This document shows, in pieces, positions 44,949 through 52,858 of a stretch of DNA of 64,000 nt. A model generated the notes under the pieces. The model was not told the DNA's origin. It made no database searches and saw only the letters and a program-made list of their open reading frames with translations. Positions within the stretch are counted from its first letter, which is position 1; the number at the start of each line of letters is the position of its first letter. A program made the translations under genes and the position numbers. The DNA comes from Luteibaculum sp964627445 (GTDB taxonomy: Bacteria; Bacteroidota; Bacteroidia; Flavobacteriales_D; Luteibaculaceae): contig CAZVJF010000006.1 in assembly GCA_964627445.1 (NCBI GenBank), forward strand, positions 124,001 to 188,000. The letters are read 5' to 3'.

Positions 44949-45176
44949 CAGAATTTACAATCCTGCGCCAGGGCCATACCTATAAACACCCTGCCAAAGG
45001 AAAGAGTAAAAAACTAGCCTTAATGGCGGTCTGCAACAAGCTCCTGAAACAGGCTTTTGCCATAGCGCAAAGTGGTATGATGTACGACCCAAATTATGTA
45101 CTCAAAAAAGTGCTATCTATGGACTATTGAAAATGAGTTTAAAGCTTGGGTTTTAGCTCAGATCATTGTTGGTAAC
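44949..45176 (+). mobile_element. IS110-family 3' tail, copy B
   Basis: The fullest copy. AATTTACAATCCTGCGCC opens it, HPAKGKSKKLALMAVCNKLL then KQAFAIAQSGMMYDPNYV follow, and the stop is at 45130. The same tail AGCTCAGATCATTGTTGGTAAC-type sequence ends it, adjoining the next cassette. The reading frame is intact across the fragment but the catalytic domain is absent. Confidence 0.75.
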
Positions 45177-45178
45177 AG

Positions 45179-45694
45179 TTATTTTTCATTTAATCCTCTA
45201 TCGTATTTTCTATTCAGCCAAATTCTCAGTAGTATAAATACAACTCCTACCGCTAAGGACACGATTCCAATAATTTTTCTTGGAGATTGATTTCTCACAA
45301 GCATAGTTTCACCTTGATATTCAATTTTATAAATAAATCGAGTTATTCCTTCAGCTTCGGTCAGTAGGTTATTGTCATAATAAACAGTAATAGGCTGTCC
45401 GATTTGAAACAGAGAATAATATTCATTTCCTTTTTTAATTGCCCTCTCTCCCGAACCAAGAAATATACCCAAACTCTGGTCGGTTTGGTCTGTTTTGAAA
45501 GCGAATGTGTATCTATAATTATTCCCTTTATAGCGCTCTTTTATAACATTCTTGTCAGTTACTATTCCTGTCAATTTCTCAACTGATTCGATAGTTTTAG
45601 AGCTGTCATAAATTAACCAAACTCCAAGAAGCAAAAAGAAAATCGTAGGAATTAATGTGTACGATTTTCGATATTTATAGTCTTCTTCTGTCAT
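45179..45694 (-). CDS. Hypothetical membrane protein (DUF3592-like)
   Basis: 171 residues. Two hydrophobic segments (LIPTIFFLLLGVWLIYDS at about 14-31 and IIGIVSLAVGVVFILLRIWL at about 142-161) enclose a beta-rich loop with FGIFLGSG-like and GQPITVYYD stretches, as in DUF3592. It is AT-rich. It is bounded by GTTGGTAAC (45168-45176) and GTTGCCAAC (45719-45727), so it is one cassette of the array. Function unknown. Confidence 0.6.
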   Translation of the reverse strand: MTEEDYKYRKSYTLIPTIFFLLLGVWLIYDSSKTIESVEKLTGIVTDKNVIKERYKGNNYRYTFAFKTDQTDQSLGIFLGSGERAIKKGNEYYSLFQIGQPITVYYDNNLLTEAEGITRFIYKIEYQGETMLVRNQSPRKIIGIVSLAVGVVFILLRIWLNRKYDRGLNEK

Positions 45695-45722
45695 TTGGTA
45701 GTTACGTTGTTTTTAATTGTTG

Positions 45723-45860
45723 CCAACGTTTGTGTATCAACACATGGTGTGATACACCCTTTTGTTTTTACCCCGTGTAATGTACAGAAAAAGCCCCAAC
45801 AGCAAAGCTTTAAGAGTAATGGTGTTAAAAAATACCGTAAAAGTTTTTTGCAAGAAATAT
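45723..45860. repeat. Structured repeat D, copy 1
   Basis: 138 bp, about 80% or more identical to 49835-49971. It opens with CCAACG and a 26-base hairpin with 8-bp arms GTGTATCA/TGATACAC (45732-45757). The rest is conserved AT-rich sequence. The remainder of the gap to the LytTR start at 46038 shows no gene. Confidence 0.8.
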
Positions 45861-46037
45861 GGGTACTAGCCATCGGTTTTAGGTGGCAGCAGTTCCAAAT
45901 AAAAATCCCAAACGCACCATGTGGGTTGCAGTGTTGCGCCCTTCTTTGTACACCCTTCTCCTTTGAGATATTTGGGTACTTTTAAGCCGATAAACCTTTC
46001 AGGTTATGCGGTGGTCGTGGTGTGGTAGTGTTATGCG

Positions 46038-46910
46038 ATGGGGGTGTCGCAATACGATGCGCTCCGTGCAAAGCCTGCCCATGCTAACCTGTGGCAAGAC
46101 AGTGGTTTGAAAAGATCCATAGCGTATACTTCCAATTGGCTCCATACCCTAGTGTTGGCTGGTCTGCTGGCCTTATTCCTGGTGTTTGTTCTTATTTTCC
46201 TGCAGCCCTTTGATACGTACCAGGCGGCCATGCCTTTCAAGAATTTGAAGCTGTTTGGCTACAGCGCCTGCATCATCCTGCCTATAATGCTCTTGCATGG
46301 TTTGGAGGAATTTTGGTTTAAGAAAAATCATTCGCGTTGGTTTCTGTATCAGGAGCTTATTATCCTATCGATTGGTTTTGTGCTCATCAGTACCGCCTCC
46401 TTCTTTTACAATTCTCTGGTTGTAAACAATATGGAGCTACAGTACAACTATATGGTAGGATGGGCCGTAGATTTTGGCTTGCCCTTTGTCCCTATTTTTA
46501 TTCCGCTGTGGGCCTATTTGCGGTATCGCTTTAGCACAGTAACCATTGCACCGAAAACGGAAAAACCAGCTGCAACCATTTCCATAGAAGTAGGCAAGCA
46601 ACAGGTGCTTCAGTTTCAAGAGCAAAAATTTTTATTGGCGCAGGCGCAGGCCAACTATGTCGATGTGTATTGGTGGGATGATAATGAGGTAAAAAAGGAA
46701 ATGATTCGCTTTACTATATCGGGGCTGATTGAGTGCATTCCTTCTGCCTTGCAAATTCATCGTTCCTTTTTGGTCAATCCAGCTCACATCCACTCCATTT
46801 CTGGAAACACGCGTAAGGGCACAGTGCGTGTAGCCCATATTGATGAGGATATTCCAATATCCCCAAAGCACTTCAGCGCAGTAAAAAACCTGCTTCAATC
46901 TCGTCCCTAA
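46038..46910 (+). CDS. LytTR-family DNA-binding membrane protein
   Basis: 290 residues. The first 165 residues hold four transmembrane helices (TLVLAGLLALFLVFVLIFL, ACIILPIMLLHGL, ELIILSIGFVLISTASFFY, and FGLPFVPIFIPLWAYL). The C-terminal about 100 residues are LytTR: FLLAQAQANYVDVYWWDD, IHRSFLVNPAHIHSISGNTRKG, and IPISPKHFSAVKNLL. This lineup suggests a membrane-tethered transcription factor that senses a signal without a kinase. The S41 gene follows after 124 bp. Confidence 0.9.
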   Translation: MGVSQYDALRAKPAHANLWQDSGLKRSIAYTSNWLHTLVLAGLLALFLVFVLIFLQPFDTYQAAMPFKNLKLFGYSACIILPIMLLHGLEEFWFKKNHSRWFLYQELIILSIGFVLISTASFFYNSLVVNNMELQYNYMVGWAVDFGLPFVPIFIPLWAYLRYRFSTVTIAPKTEKPAATISIEVGKQQVLQFQEQKFLLAQAQANYVDVYWWDDNEVKKEMIRFTISGLIECIPSALQIHRSFLVNPAHIHSISGNTRKGTVRVAHIDEDIPISPKHFSAVKNLLQSRP

Positions 46911-47034
46911 ACTTCATTTTTATCCCTACGGCTTCGTATTGGTGACAAAAGCTTCAGCGCCATCACTAAAATTTTCAGCGCTGCCGTAGCCGCGCTTCAT
47001 TTGTCTTCAGCAACAATCAAAAAACACAAAAATC

Positions 47035-48051
47035 ATGAAGACTGTATTGGCATTTGTATTGGTAGGATTCGCTTTTTTCCAGAATCCCAGCGATGAAAAA
47101 AAGGCACGCAGAGTACAATTTTTAGATCAGGTATTTACTACCCTAGAGAATAACATAGCCGATGTGCGCTGGCTCGAGGAGGAATCTTTCCTAGACTTTA
47201 AAGAACGGATGTATTCAGACTCCGTCATGTCCCTAAGCGGGAGCAATTTCTACCACACCTTTAATGAGGGGAGAAGGAAGTTGCCTTTTTCGCATTTTGA
47301 AATTGTGCCAAAATCCACCTCGGAGAATTCCTCTGAAAAGAGTGAAGCCAGCGAAACCAAAAATCCTGCCGTATGGTGGGAAGCCGTGAATGAGAAAACC
47401 GCGTATTTAAAAATTAGAACCTTTGAAATTGCTGCCGACCCCGTTATTAAAGCCGTATTGGAGATTGGGGTAGACCGGTATGAAAACTTAATCATCGATT
47501 TGCGAAACAACGGAGGCGGTGCTATTGATGGTCCTGTGGTTTTGGGACAATTTTTAACACAAGAAACCATTGATGGCGGGTACTACCTCACGCGCAAATG
47601 GTTTGAAAGCAACGAAAAGCTTCCCACAGCCAACCAGGTGAATGAAATGCCCTTTTTACAGGATTTTACCTTCGCGGGTATCACCAAGATGTATGACGAG
47701 GAAGCGGCTTTTAGAACCGTGATTCCGGGGCACAACAGACCCGTATTTCAAGGCAAGGTATATGTGCTTATCGACCATTGGACCGCCAGTGCATGCGAGC
47801 CGCTGATTGATTTATTGAAGAAAAAGAACTTGGCTACGTTGGTAGGAGAAACATCGTACGGAGGCATGCTTAGCGGGCGGTTTTTTGATATCAATGAAAA
47901 CTGGAAGGTGTTTGTACCCATTGCCGACTACTACACGGCCGATGGGACCAAAATAGACCGCGTAGGGGTAACGCCCCATATTGCTGTAGATCCGCAGCAG
48001 GCCAAAACACACGTGCTCGAATTAATTGCACAAGAGAAGAGATCTCAGTAG
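47035..48051 (+). CDS. S41-family peptidase-like protein
   Basis: 338 residues. A short hydrophobic N-terminus (MKTVLAFVLVGFAFF) suggests export. The core has ENLIIDLRNNGGGAIDGPVV, VYVLIDHWTASACEPL with the nucleophile Ser252, and GETSYGGMLSGRF. In C-terminal-processing S41 proteases a Lys follows TxG. Here that place is Gly in YGGM, so the active-site base may be different. No PDZ domain is visible. It may be regulated by the LytTR gene upstream. The terminator lies at 48121-48149. Confidence 0.85.
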   Translation: MKTVLAFVLVGFAFFQNPSDEKKARRVQFLDQVFTTLENNIADVRWLEEESFLDFKERMYSDSVMSLSGSNFYHTFNEGRRKLPFSHFEIVPKSTSENSSEKSEASETKNPAVWWEAVNEKTAYLKIRTFEIAADPVIKAVLEIGVDRYENLIIDLRNNGGGAIDGPVVLGQFLTQETIDGGYYLTRKWFESNEKLPTANQVNEMPFLQDFTFAGITKMYDEEAAFRTVIPGHNRPVFQGKVYVLIDHWTASACEPLIDLLKKKNLATLVGETSYGGMLSGRFFDINENWKVFVPIADYYTADGTKIDRVGVTPHIAVDPQQAKTHVLELIAQEKRSQ

Positions 48052-48120
48052 GATTTATGGGGTTAGAAACCCCGCGTTAAAACCAAGCTGCAGTTCGTTT
48101 ACAACCATGAATGGAAAAGC

Positions 48121-48149
48121 AAAGCCCCGAAACTTTCGGGGTTTTTTGC
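48121..48149 (+). terminator. Terminator of the S41 gene
   Basis: AGCCCCGAAA/TTTCGGGG with a following TTTTTT. Confidence 0.8.
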
Positions 48150-48205
48150 TGTCAAAAGTTCTGGGAAAAGGAGGGATGGCTTTGGGGTTGGTTTCCTGAA
48201 AGAAA

Positions 48206-48426
48206 GATTTGCAATCCTGTGCCCTGGCCATAGCCAAAAACACCCTGCCAAAGGAAAAAGTAAAAAACTAGCCTTAATTGCGGTCTGCAACAAGCTCCTA
48301 AAACAGGCTTTTGCCATAGCCCGAAGCGGCAAGATGTACGACCCGAATTACGTCCCCAGAAAAGTACTATCTATGAAATATTAAAAATGAGTTCAAAGCT
48401 TGGATTTTAGCTCAGATCATTGTTGT
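48206..48426 (+). mobile_element. IS110-family 3' tail, copy C
   Basis: It starts GATTTGCAATCCTG, encodes HPAKGKSKKLALIAVCNKLL then KQAFAIARSGKMYDPNYVPR to the stop at 48382-48384, and ends AGCTCAGATCATTGTTG. Its last 20 bases form the 3' end of the next minus-strand gene. Confidence 0.75.
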
Positions 48427-48949
48427 GTGCTGCTTTTTTAATTTCGTTGCTAATTATTCGGACACCCCTCTTGGCTCGACCAAAATCCAGAAACCCTCCG
48501 CCACCATCGTAGTCACGAGTTTGCACATTGATGAGTATTTTGTCGTTTTCCGCTAGCAGGTGTACCGTTTTCTTATCCCAAAATCTATCTTGAAATAAAT
48601 ATTTGCTGTAGTTATTTTCAGACTCTTTTAATTTCATTCTCAGAGTATTGGGGAGTTTCGTAATTATCTCGGAGTTTTGTTTCTGGTTCAGTTCGGTCTT
48701 AATTTCGATTAACTTATAGGCAAGTGGAATTCTCCAAAAACCAAATACACCTAGCCCCACAAAAAAGGCGACAAGCATAAAAAAGAAAATTTTAAATTCT
48801 AGTGGCGATTGTTCCCAATTGTCAAGAGTTATAATCCTAATTAGGAAGTAGGGCCCCCCGATAATGACAAAAACACAGATAAAATAGTTCCAGACCTTAT
48901 CGAACTTATTTTCTTTTTCAAGCTTCTCTTGCAACTCTTTTGTGGTCAT
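48407..48949 (-). CDS. Hypothetical two-helix membrane protein, cassette gene
   Basis: 180 residues. Two membrane segments (YFICVFVIIGGPYFLIRII at about 22-40 and FKIFFFMLVAFFVGLGVFGF at about 52-71) precede a cytoplasmic domain of about 105 residues rich in Lys, Asp and Asn (TVHLLAENDKILINVQTRDY). No family recognised. The final NNDLS and stop are encoded by the IS110 tail, so the original 3' end has been replaced or the gene was captured against it. GTTGGCT lies 16 bp before the start. Confidence 0.6.
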   Translation of the reverse strand: MTTKELQEKLEKENKFDKVWNYFICVFVIIGGPYFLIRIITLDNWEQSPLEFKIFFFMLVAFFVGLGVFGFWRIPLAYKLIEIKTELNQKQNSEIITKLPNTLRMKLKESENNYSKYLFQDRFWDKKTVHLLAENDKILINVQTRDYDGGGGFLDFGRAKRGVRIISNEIKKAAHNNDLS

Positions 48950-48964
48950 GGTTTTTTAGTTTGC

Positions 48965-49096
48965 AGCCAACGGCCCTGGCTATGGCAAGTGTGGGATTTT
49001 GAAACCGAATTCTTGTCCGCCTACCGTAAATTTATTTAGTTGTAAAATCTTCATTTTTAAGCAGTCAGTCCGTATTTGCTATAGCCGGTGTTGGGC
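48965..49096 (-). other. attC-like imperfect inverted repeat (132 bp)
   Basis: The outer arms AGCCAAC (48965-48971) and GTTGGGC (49090-49096) pair with a single extra base. The inner arms GGCTATGGCAA (48978-48988) and TTGCTATAGCC (49076-49086) match 10 of 11. A long AT-rich centre of 87 bp completes a folding pattern like an integron attC (R''-L''...L'-R'). GTTGGGC fits the core consensus GTTRRRY. It lies 3' of the DUF2071 gene and 5' of the 48407-48949 gene on the minus strand. Confidence 0.6.
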
Positions 49097-49819
49097 TTAG
49101 TGTTTCTTTATTTCTTTTAAACTTTTCCACTCGTGTTCAATGCTTTTCATCAGTAGAGCGTTGTCAAATTTGACTGTCCCTTTCGGAAAAATGGTCTCGT
49201 TTTCAAAGAAACTCGACCTTACTTCCAAAACTGTTAATGGCTTCACTTTCCATTCATAAGTTTTCAATTCGAGTCCGTCAAAAGTCTCTCCAATTCTGTC
49301 TGGCGAATAACCTACTGCACCTTTCTCAAAAAAGTCCGAAGCGCAGTCCAAACTGTCGAAAATGCTGTCATTGTTCCAATCAGTTGTCTCTTTGGCTTTT
49401 ATCGATAGGAAAGTCTCATCGTCACTTTTGAACTCTACAGAATAGGTTCCTTCTTTTTCGTCAACTGAGAAGTCAGCAAGGTGATGAACACCCGGGAAAA
49501 TTCGTCCCCCTGCTAATGAGTTCAGTTTTGACGAAGTGTCTCGTCTTGGAATGAAAACTCCTTCTTTAGTTTCTCCGTCTTCTGTCCATTCAACTGCAAT
49601 TCGATGAGCACCATTTTCAGATGATATCCCAACAGTTTTCGGAAGTCCTTTTGGTCGGATGTTTTTAAGTCTTATTAGACAAATTCCAACAACTCCTTTG
49701 TCGTTTACGAGTTTAGGTCGAAATGGGTCAGGCAAATATTTAGTCAGCACGTCTTTGTCAACTTGATAGTTGATTAAAATTCGTCTGTCTATTGTTCCTA
49801 TGATTGTCGGAATTTTCAT
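49097..49819 (-). CDS. DUF2071 protein
   Basis: 240 residues. DUF2071 (YqjF-like, distant relative of acetoacetate decarboxylase folds) is indicated by YLPDPFRPKLVNDKGVVGIC, ENGAHRIAVEW, and FIPRRDTSSKLNSLAGGRIFPG. The enzymatic role is unknown. Its ATG lies 13 bp after GCCCAAC (49833-49839 on the plus strand), and its stop is 1 bp from GTTGGGC (49090-49096): a perfect 10-bp inverted repeat, GTTGGGCTTA, brackets the gene. Confidence 0.85.
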   Translation of the reverse strand: MKIPTIIGTIDRRILINYQVDKDVLTKYLPDPFRPKLVNDKGVVGICLIRLKNIRPKGLPKTVGISSENGAHRIAVEWTEDGETKEGVFIPRRDTSSKLNSLAGGRIFPGVHHLADFSVDEKEGTYSVEFKSDDETFLSIKAKETTDWNNDSIFDSLDCASDFFEKGAVGYSPDRIGETFDGLELKTYEWKVKPLTVLEVRSSFFENETIFPKGTVKFDNALLMKSIEHEWKSLKEIKKH

Positions 49820-49834
49820 TTTTTCACATTAAGC

Positions 49835-49971
49835 CCAACGTTTGTGTATCAACACATGGTGTGATACACCCTTTTGTTTTTACCCCGTGTAATGTACAGA
49901 AAAAGCCTCAACAGCAAGGCTTAAGGAATCTTGCTGTTAAAAAATACCGAATAAGTTTCTGCAAGAAATAT
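49835..49971. repeat. Structured repeat D, copy 2
   Basis: 137 bp, copy of 45723-45860. It keeps the GTGTATCA/TGATACAC hairpin (49844-49869). It also forms a perfect 9-bp stem AACAGCAAG (49910-49918) / CTTGCTGTT (49930-49938), which has decayed in copy 1. Confidence 0.8.
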
Positions 49972-50031
49972 CAGGACAACTCATCCGTGTCGTTTACAAA
50001 TATTTCTGGCACCTAGTTGTATTCTTAATCG

Positions 50032-50226
50032 CTAAGGCCAATAAGCGATAACGAGGATCGCAGCGATAAAAACAAGCAGTGCGATGACGTTGATGATCCG
50101 AGTCCATTTTTGTTCTGCTATTTCCTTGTAGCTGTATTTTTTCCGAAGAAAACACCAACGGACCATAGCGCCAATATTCAGTATTTGAAGAACAAACTCA
50201 GCTATGGCCTCTCCGATAATTTCCAT
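50032..50226 (-). CDS. Small membrane protein, hypothetical
   Basis: 64 residues. Start MEIIGEAIAEFVLQILN, basic middle (WCFLRKKYSYKEIAEQK), hydrophobic C-terminus (VIALLVFIAAILVIAYWP). Small proteins of this shape are common in Bacteroidota. It is the rightmost minus-strand gene of the cassette region. Confidence 0.5.
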   Translation of the reverse strand: MEIIGEAIAEFVLQILNIGAMVRWCFLRKKYSYKEIAEQKWTRIINVIALLVFIAAILVIAYWP

Positions 50227-50279
50227 TTTACAGACGTTGGGAGTATTGACAGATTATAGGGCTCTAAAACTGTAAAATT

Positions 50280-51875
50280 TCACTCCTCCCACTTTAAACT
50301 CAGGTGCAGTTCTCCGCCTTTTTCTTTTTGCGCTCCGTGAATTTCCATGCGCACCGTATCGGGAAGTTTGGCGTGAAGTTCTTTATCGTTGCCTTTTATG
50401 TGCAGGTTTTGCTTGTCGAGGTCGGCTACCAAGGCTTCCAGAATAGATTTTACCATGGCGGGCGAGTGCTCTACCGAAATATTAATCTTGCTCGGCTCCA
50501 GGACCAGCTCTTCTTGTGTTGTTTTTTTCTTGGCTTTTTTAGGAAGCTTGTTTTTGGTATTTCCACCCAGTTCTTGCACATCAAACCACTTGGTGGCCGG
50601 GTAGTCGGTACTGTAGGCCTCAGCCGTTCCATTGGGGTAGAGGGTAAGCCAGCTAGCGCCAAAACCGCACATGCCTTCTACTCTGCGGGTTTTTCGGTCG
50701 AGCGAGGTATCGCATTCGATGTTGAGCATGCCTTTACGTAAAATCATTTTATGGCCGTTTACTGTGTTACGGTGGCCGTGCACAAAAGCGTGGATCCCAA
50801 TGCTGTTGAGCTTTTTGGAGCTGCGCTCGGAATAGGGGAAGTCAGTATCGCGGTATTTGGTGCGAAACACATTGCCAATATGGCCGTGGTACAGCTCAAA
50901 AGGATCTTCTTGCATCAACTTGCGAAATTTTTCATTGAGGCCTTCTAGACCAACCTGATTTATCCAATCGGCACTAAAATCGTCTAGCCCGGCATGAACA
51001 AACAAAAAAGAACCTTCTTGGTGGGCAATTTTTATTTCGTTGAAAAACCAGCCGTATTCTCCTTTTGGGTTTACCAGTAATTCGTAGGCTTTTTCTACGG
51101 TGGCGTAGAGCATACCGTGACTAAATCCTGTACGCTTGAGATAGGTGCGCACCTCTTGGATTTTCTCTTTGATGCGGTTGGCTTCTTTGGCAATTTTTAG
51201 GGGTGGAATAAGTCCATCCATCCGCTGGGCGTAGGTATTAAACCAATCTTCGGATGGAAAGAGTCTGCGTTCAACCTCTGCTTTGCTTAGAAGCTTACTC
51301 TCGTCCACATTGCCATGCAAATATTTAAAGTAGATTTCTTTAAAAAGCGGAATGGTTTTGCGCCCCATGCGTACAAACATGTGTTCGGCTTCTACGGGGC
51401 GGTTTTCACCAATGGCGAGTCCGGCATAGGTGCGTATATCGTGATTGCCAGCAAGCACCACGAGTGGCATGCCTGCCTCTTTCATCAGCTTTAGCGCATC
51501 CAATAAACGCAAGTTGCTGGGACCTTTGTCAAAGCAATCGCCTCCTATGATAACGGTCTCGGTTTTTCCTTTTTTGGTGAGTTTAAAATCCTTGTCCTTT
51601 GGGCCTGTTTTCTGCAGCATGCCTGCGCCAATCAGCGATTTGTAGAGCGCATCGGCATCGGCATGCAAATCGGTAATAAAATGGACGGGTTGTTTTGGAA
51701 AGACCCAGTTTTTCTTTTTCACATAATTCTTGATGGTCTTCCGCATTTCATCGTGATGAAAGCTCTGATTGCCCACCTTTAGTTTGTGCTTTGGGGGCCA
51801 CGGTTCCATGCGTTTGGTGCGCCAGGGATGGGTTTGTATGGTAAAAGCTTTTTCTTCGTCTAGTTTGGGCCACAT
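50280..51875 (-). CDS. Metallophosphoesterase with amphi-Trp-like C-terminal domain
   Basis: 531 residues. The calcineurin-like motifs are in order: ITDLHADADAL, IIGGDCFDKGPSN, VLAGNHD, FVHAGLDDFS, and FVHGHRNTV. The last 60 residues (VKSILEALVADLDKQNLHIK through LHLSLKWEE) have the pattern of an amphi-Trp domain: alternating hydrophobic strands and an invariant Trp three residues from the end. A basic linker of about 30 residues (KNKLPKKAKKKTTQ) joins them. Amphi-Trp is the A of GAK systems, whose G and K partners lie at 41831-43765. It probably dephosphorylates a partner of that locus. Confidence 0.85.
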   Translation of the reverse strand: MWPKLDEEKAFTIQTHPWRTKRMEPWPPKHKLKVGNQSFHHDEMRKTIKNYVKKKNWVFPKQPVHFITDLHADADALYKSLIGAGMLQKTGPKDKDFKLTKKGKTETVIIGGDCFDKGPSNLRLLDALKLMKEAGMPLVVLAGNHDIRTYAGLAIGENRPVEAEHMFVRMGRKTIPLFKEIYFKYLHGNVDESKLLSKAEVERRLFPSEDWFNTYAQRMDGLIPPLKIAKEANRIKEKIQEVRTYLKRTGFSHGMLYATVEKAYELLVNPKGEYGWFFNEIKIAHQEGSFLFVHAGLDDFSADWINQVGLEGLNEKFRKLMQEDPFELYHGHIGNVFRTKYRDTDFPYSERSSKKLNSIGIHAFVHGHRNTVNGHKMILRKGMLNIECDTSLDRKTRRVEGMCGFGASWLTLYPNGTAEAYSTDYPATKWFDVQELGGNTKNKLPKKAKKKTTQEELVLEPSKINISVEHSPAMVKSILEALVADLDKQNLHIKGNDKELHAKLPDTVRMEIHGAQKEKGGELHLSLKWEE

Positions 51876-51886
51876 AATGCTTGGTG

Positions 51887-52579
51887 TTAATCGGGCTGGT
51901 CTTGCTGCTGGCGAATTTTCCAGGCGCCGCTTATTAGTTTCCAGCCGTTGTTCTCGTGTTTAAAATACAGCGGCTCGGCATGGTACATACTGTATTTTTT
52001 TACCTCTTGTTCGCTCAAGATACCCAGCTCCACGCATGCATGGCGAAAGGAAGCCCCGTGTCCTACCAAAATGCGAACCTGCTGCTGCAGTGAAGGATAC
52101 TGCCCTAAGAAACGCGTGGGTTTTACAATGTGTTCGGCTACGCGTTTTCCCGCTTCGGCCAACGATTCTGCGCCCGGGTAGGGCAGTTTGTAGTTTCGGC
52201 TGGATTTCCATCCTTGGGGCGGAAGCGCATAGCGCGGATCCTTATCCAATATGGCTTCAATTTCAGAGACGCTTAGGTTGGCCATGGCGCCCATACTGCG
52301 TTCGGTAAGCTGGTCGGTTTCCAATATGGGAAGCTGTAGACCCGCGTTTTGCGCTAGCTGCGCTGCGAGGATGGAAGCGGTTTGAAAAGCCCGCAATGCC
52401 GAGGAGCTCTCTAGGGCAGGAGGCAAAGCCAGTTTGTGTGTTTTTAGGATAGACCACAGTTTTTCTGCACCGGTCTGGCATTGCTGCATGCCTTCATCGG
52501 TAAGCGGATGTGGAAGCAGGGCAGAGGGCACATTTTTAGGTTGGTGATAGTGCCCATGCCGCAGGAAAATAAAATCCAT
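51887..52579 (-). CDS. Histidine phosphatase (phosphoglycerate-mutase superfamily)
   Basis: 230 residues. FLRHGHYHQ holds the phospho-accepting His. ALRAFQTASILAAQL and the second catalytic His in ILVGHGASFRHAC are in place. GSMGA-like ERSMGAMANLSVSEIEAIL is unusual. It lies 11 bp upstream of the metallophosphoesterase, so the two form an operon. It removes phosphate from a protein or small molecule. Next to GAK-like genes it is a candidate antagonist of the two kinases. Confidence 0.9.
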   Translation of the reverse strand: MDFIFLRHGHYHQPKNVPSALLPHPLTDEGMQQCQTGAEKLWSILKTHKLALPPALESSSALRAFQTASILAAQLAQNAGLQLPILETDQLTERSMGAMANLSVSEIEAILDKDPRYALPPQGWKSSRNYKLPYPGAESLAEAGKRVAEHIVKPTRFLGQYPSLQQQVRILVGHGASFRHACVELGILSEQEVKKYSMYHAEPLYFKHENNGWKLISGAWKIRQQQDQPD

Positions 52580-52681
52580 GTTTAAAAGTAGGCATCTTCT
52601 TTAAAACACGGCAGGGCTTATGCGATTGTTATCGTACACTTACCAACAAGGAGTAGCTTCCTCTTGGCGCTGTTTATTATT

Positions 52682-52802
52682 CACGCAAAGGCGCAAAGTC
52701 GCAAAGGGAGTGTTTCGTTTTTTAAATTAACCGTAGCGTCAAGACTCCGTGGGTGTTTAGGTTTAACTCTTGCTTTTTTTGCATGGATCTTCGTAAACAG
52801 AG
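52682..52802. repeat. MITE-like element a (left part only)
   Basis: It begins CACGCAAAGGCGCAAAG and is nearly identical over about 120 bp to element b (53533 on). It lacks the right terminal repeat. Confidence 0.7.
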
Positions 52803-52858
52803 ATAAGTTATCCTTACCAGCACTTCTGTGCGTCATTACTTTCTTGCTGATTTTTATT

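Noticed and set aside
44933..45130. A 65-codon plus-strand gene
   Set aside because: It is the open 3' tail of an IS110 transposase (copy B), not an independent gene. Copies A and C carry the same tail.
45695..45985. A 96-codon plus-strand frame across structured repeat D, sharing NVCVSTHGVIHPF with a frame at 49804-50016
   Set aside because: The shared peptide is simply the translation of the DNA repeat. The frames diverge right after it, start inside other genes' upstream regions, and the DNA conservation follows hairpins, not codons.
45723..50000. A CRISPR array, suggested by spaced repeats
   Set aside because: Only two to three repeats, long and structured, with kilobase spacing and genes between. 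No cas genes.
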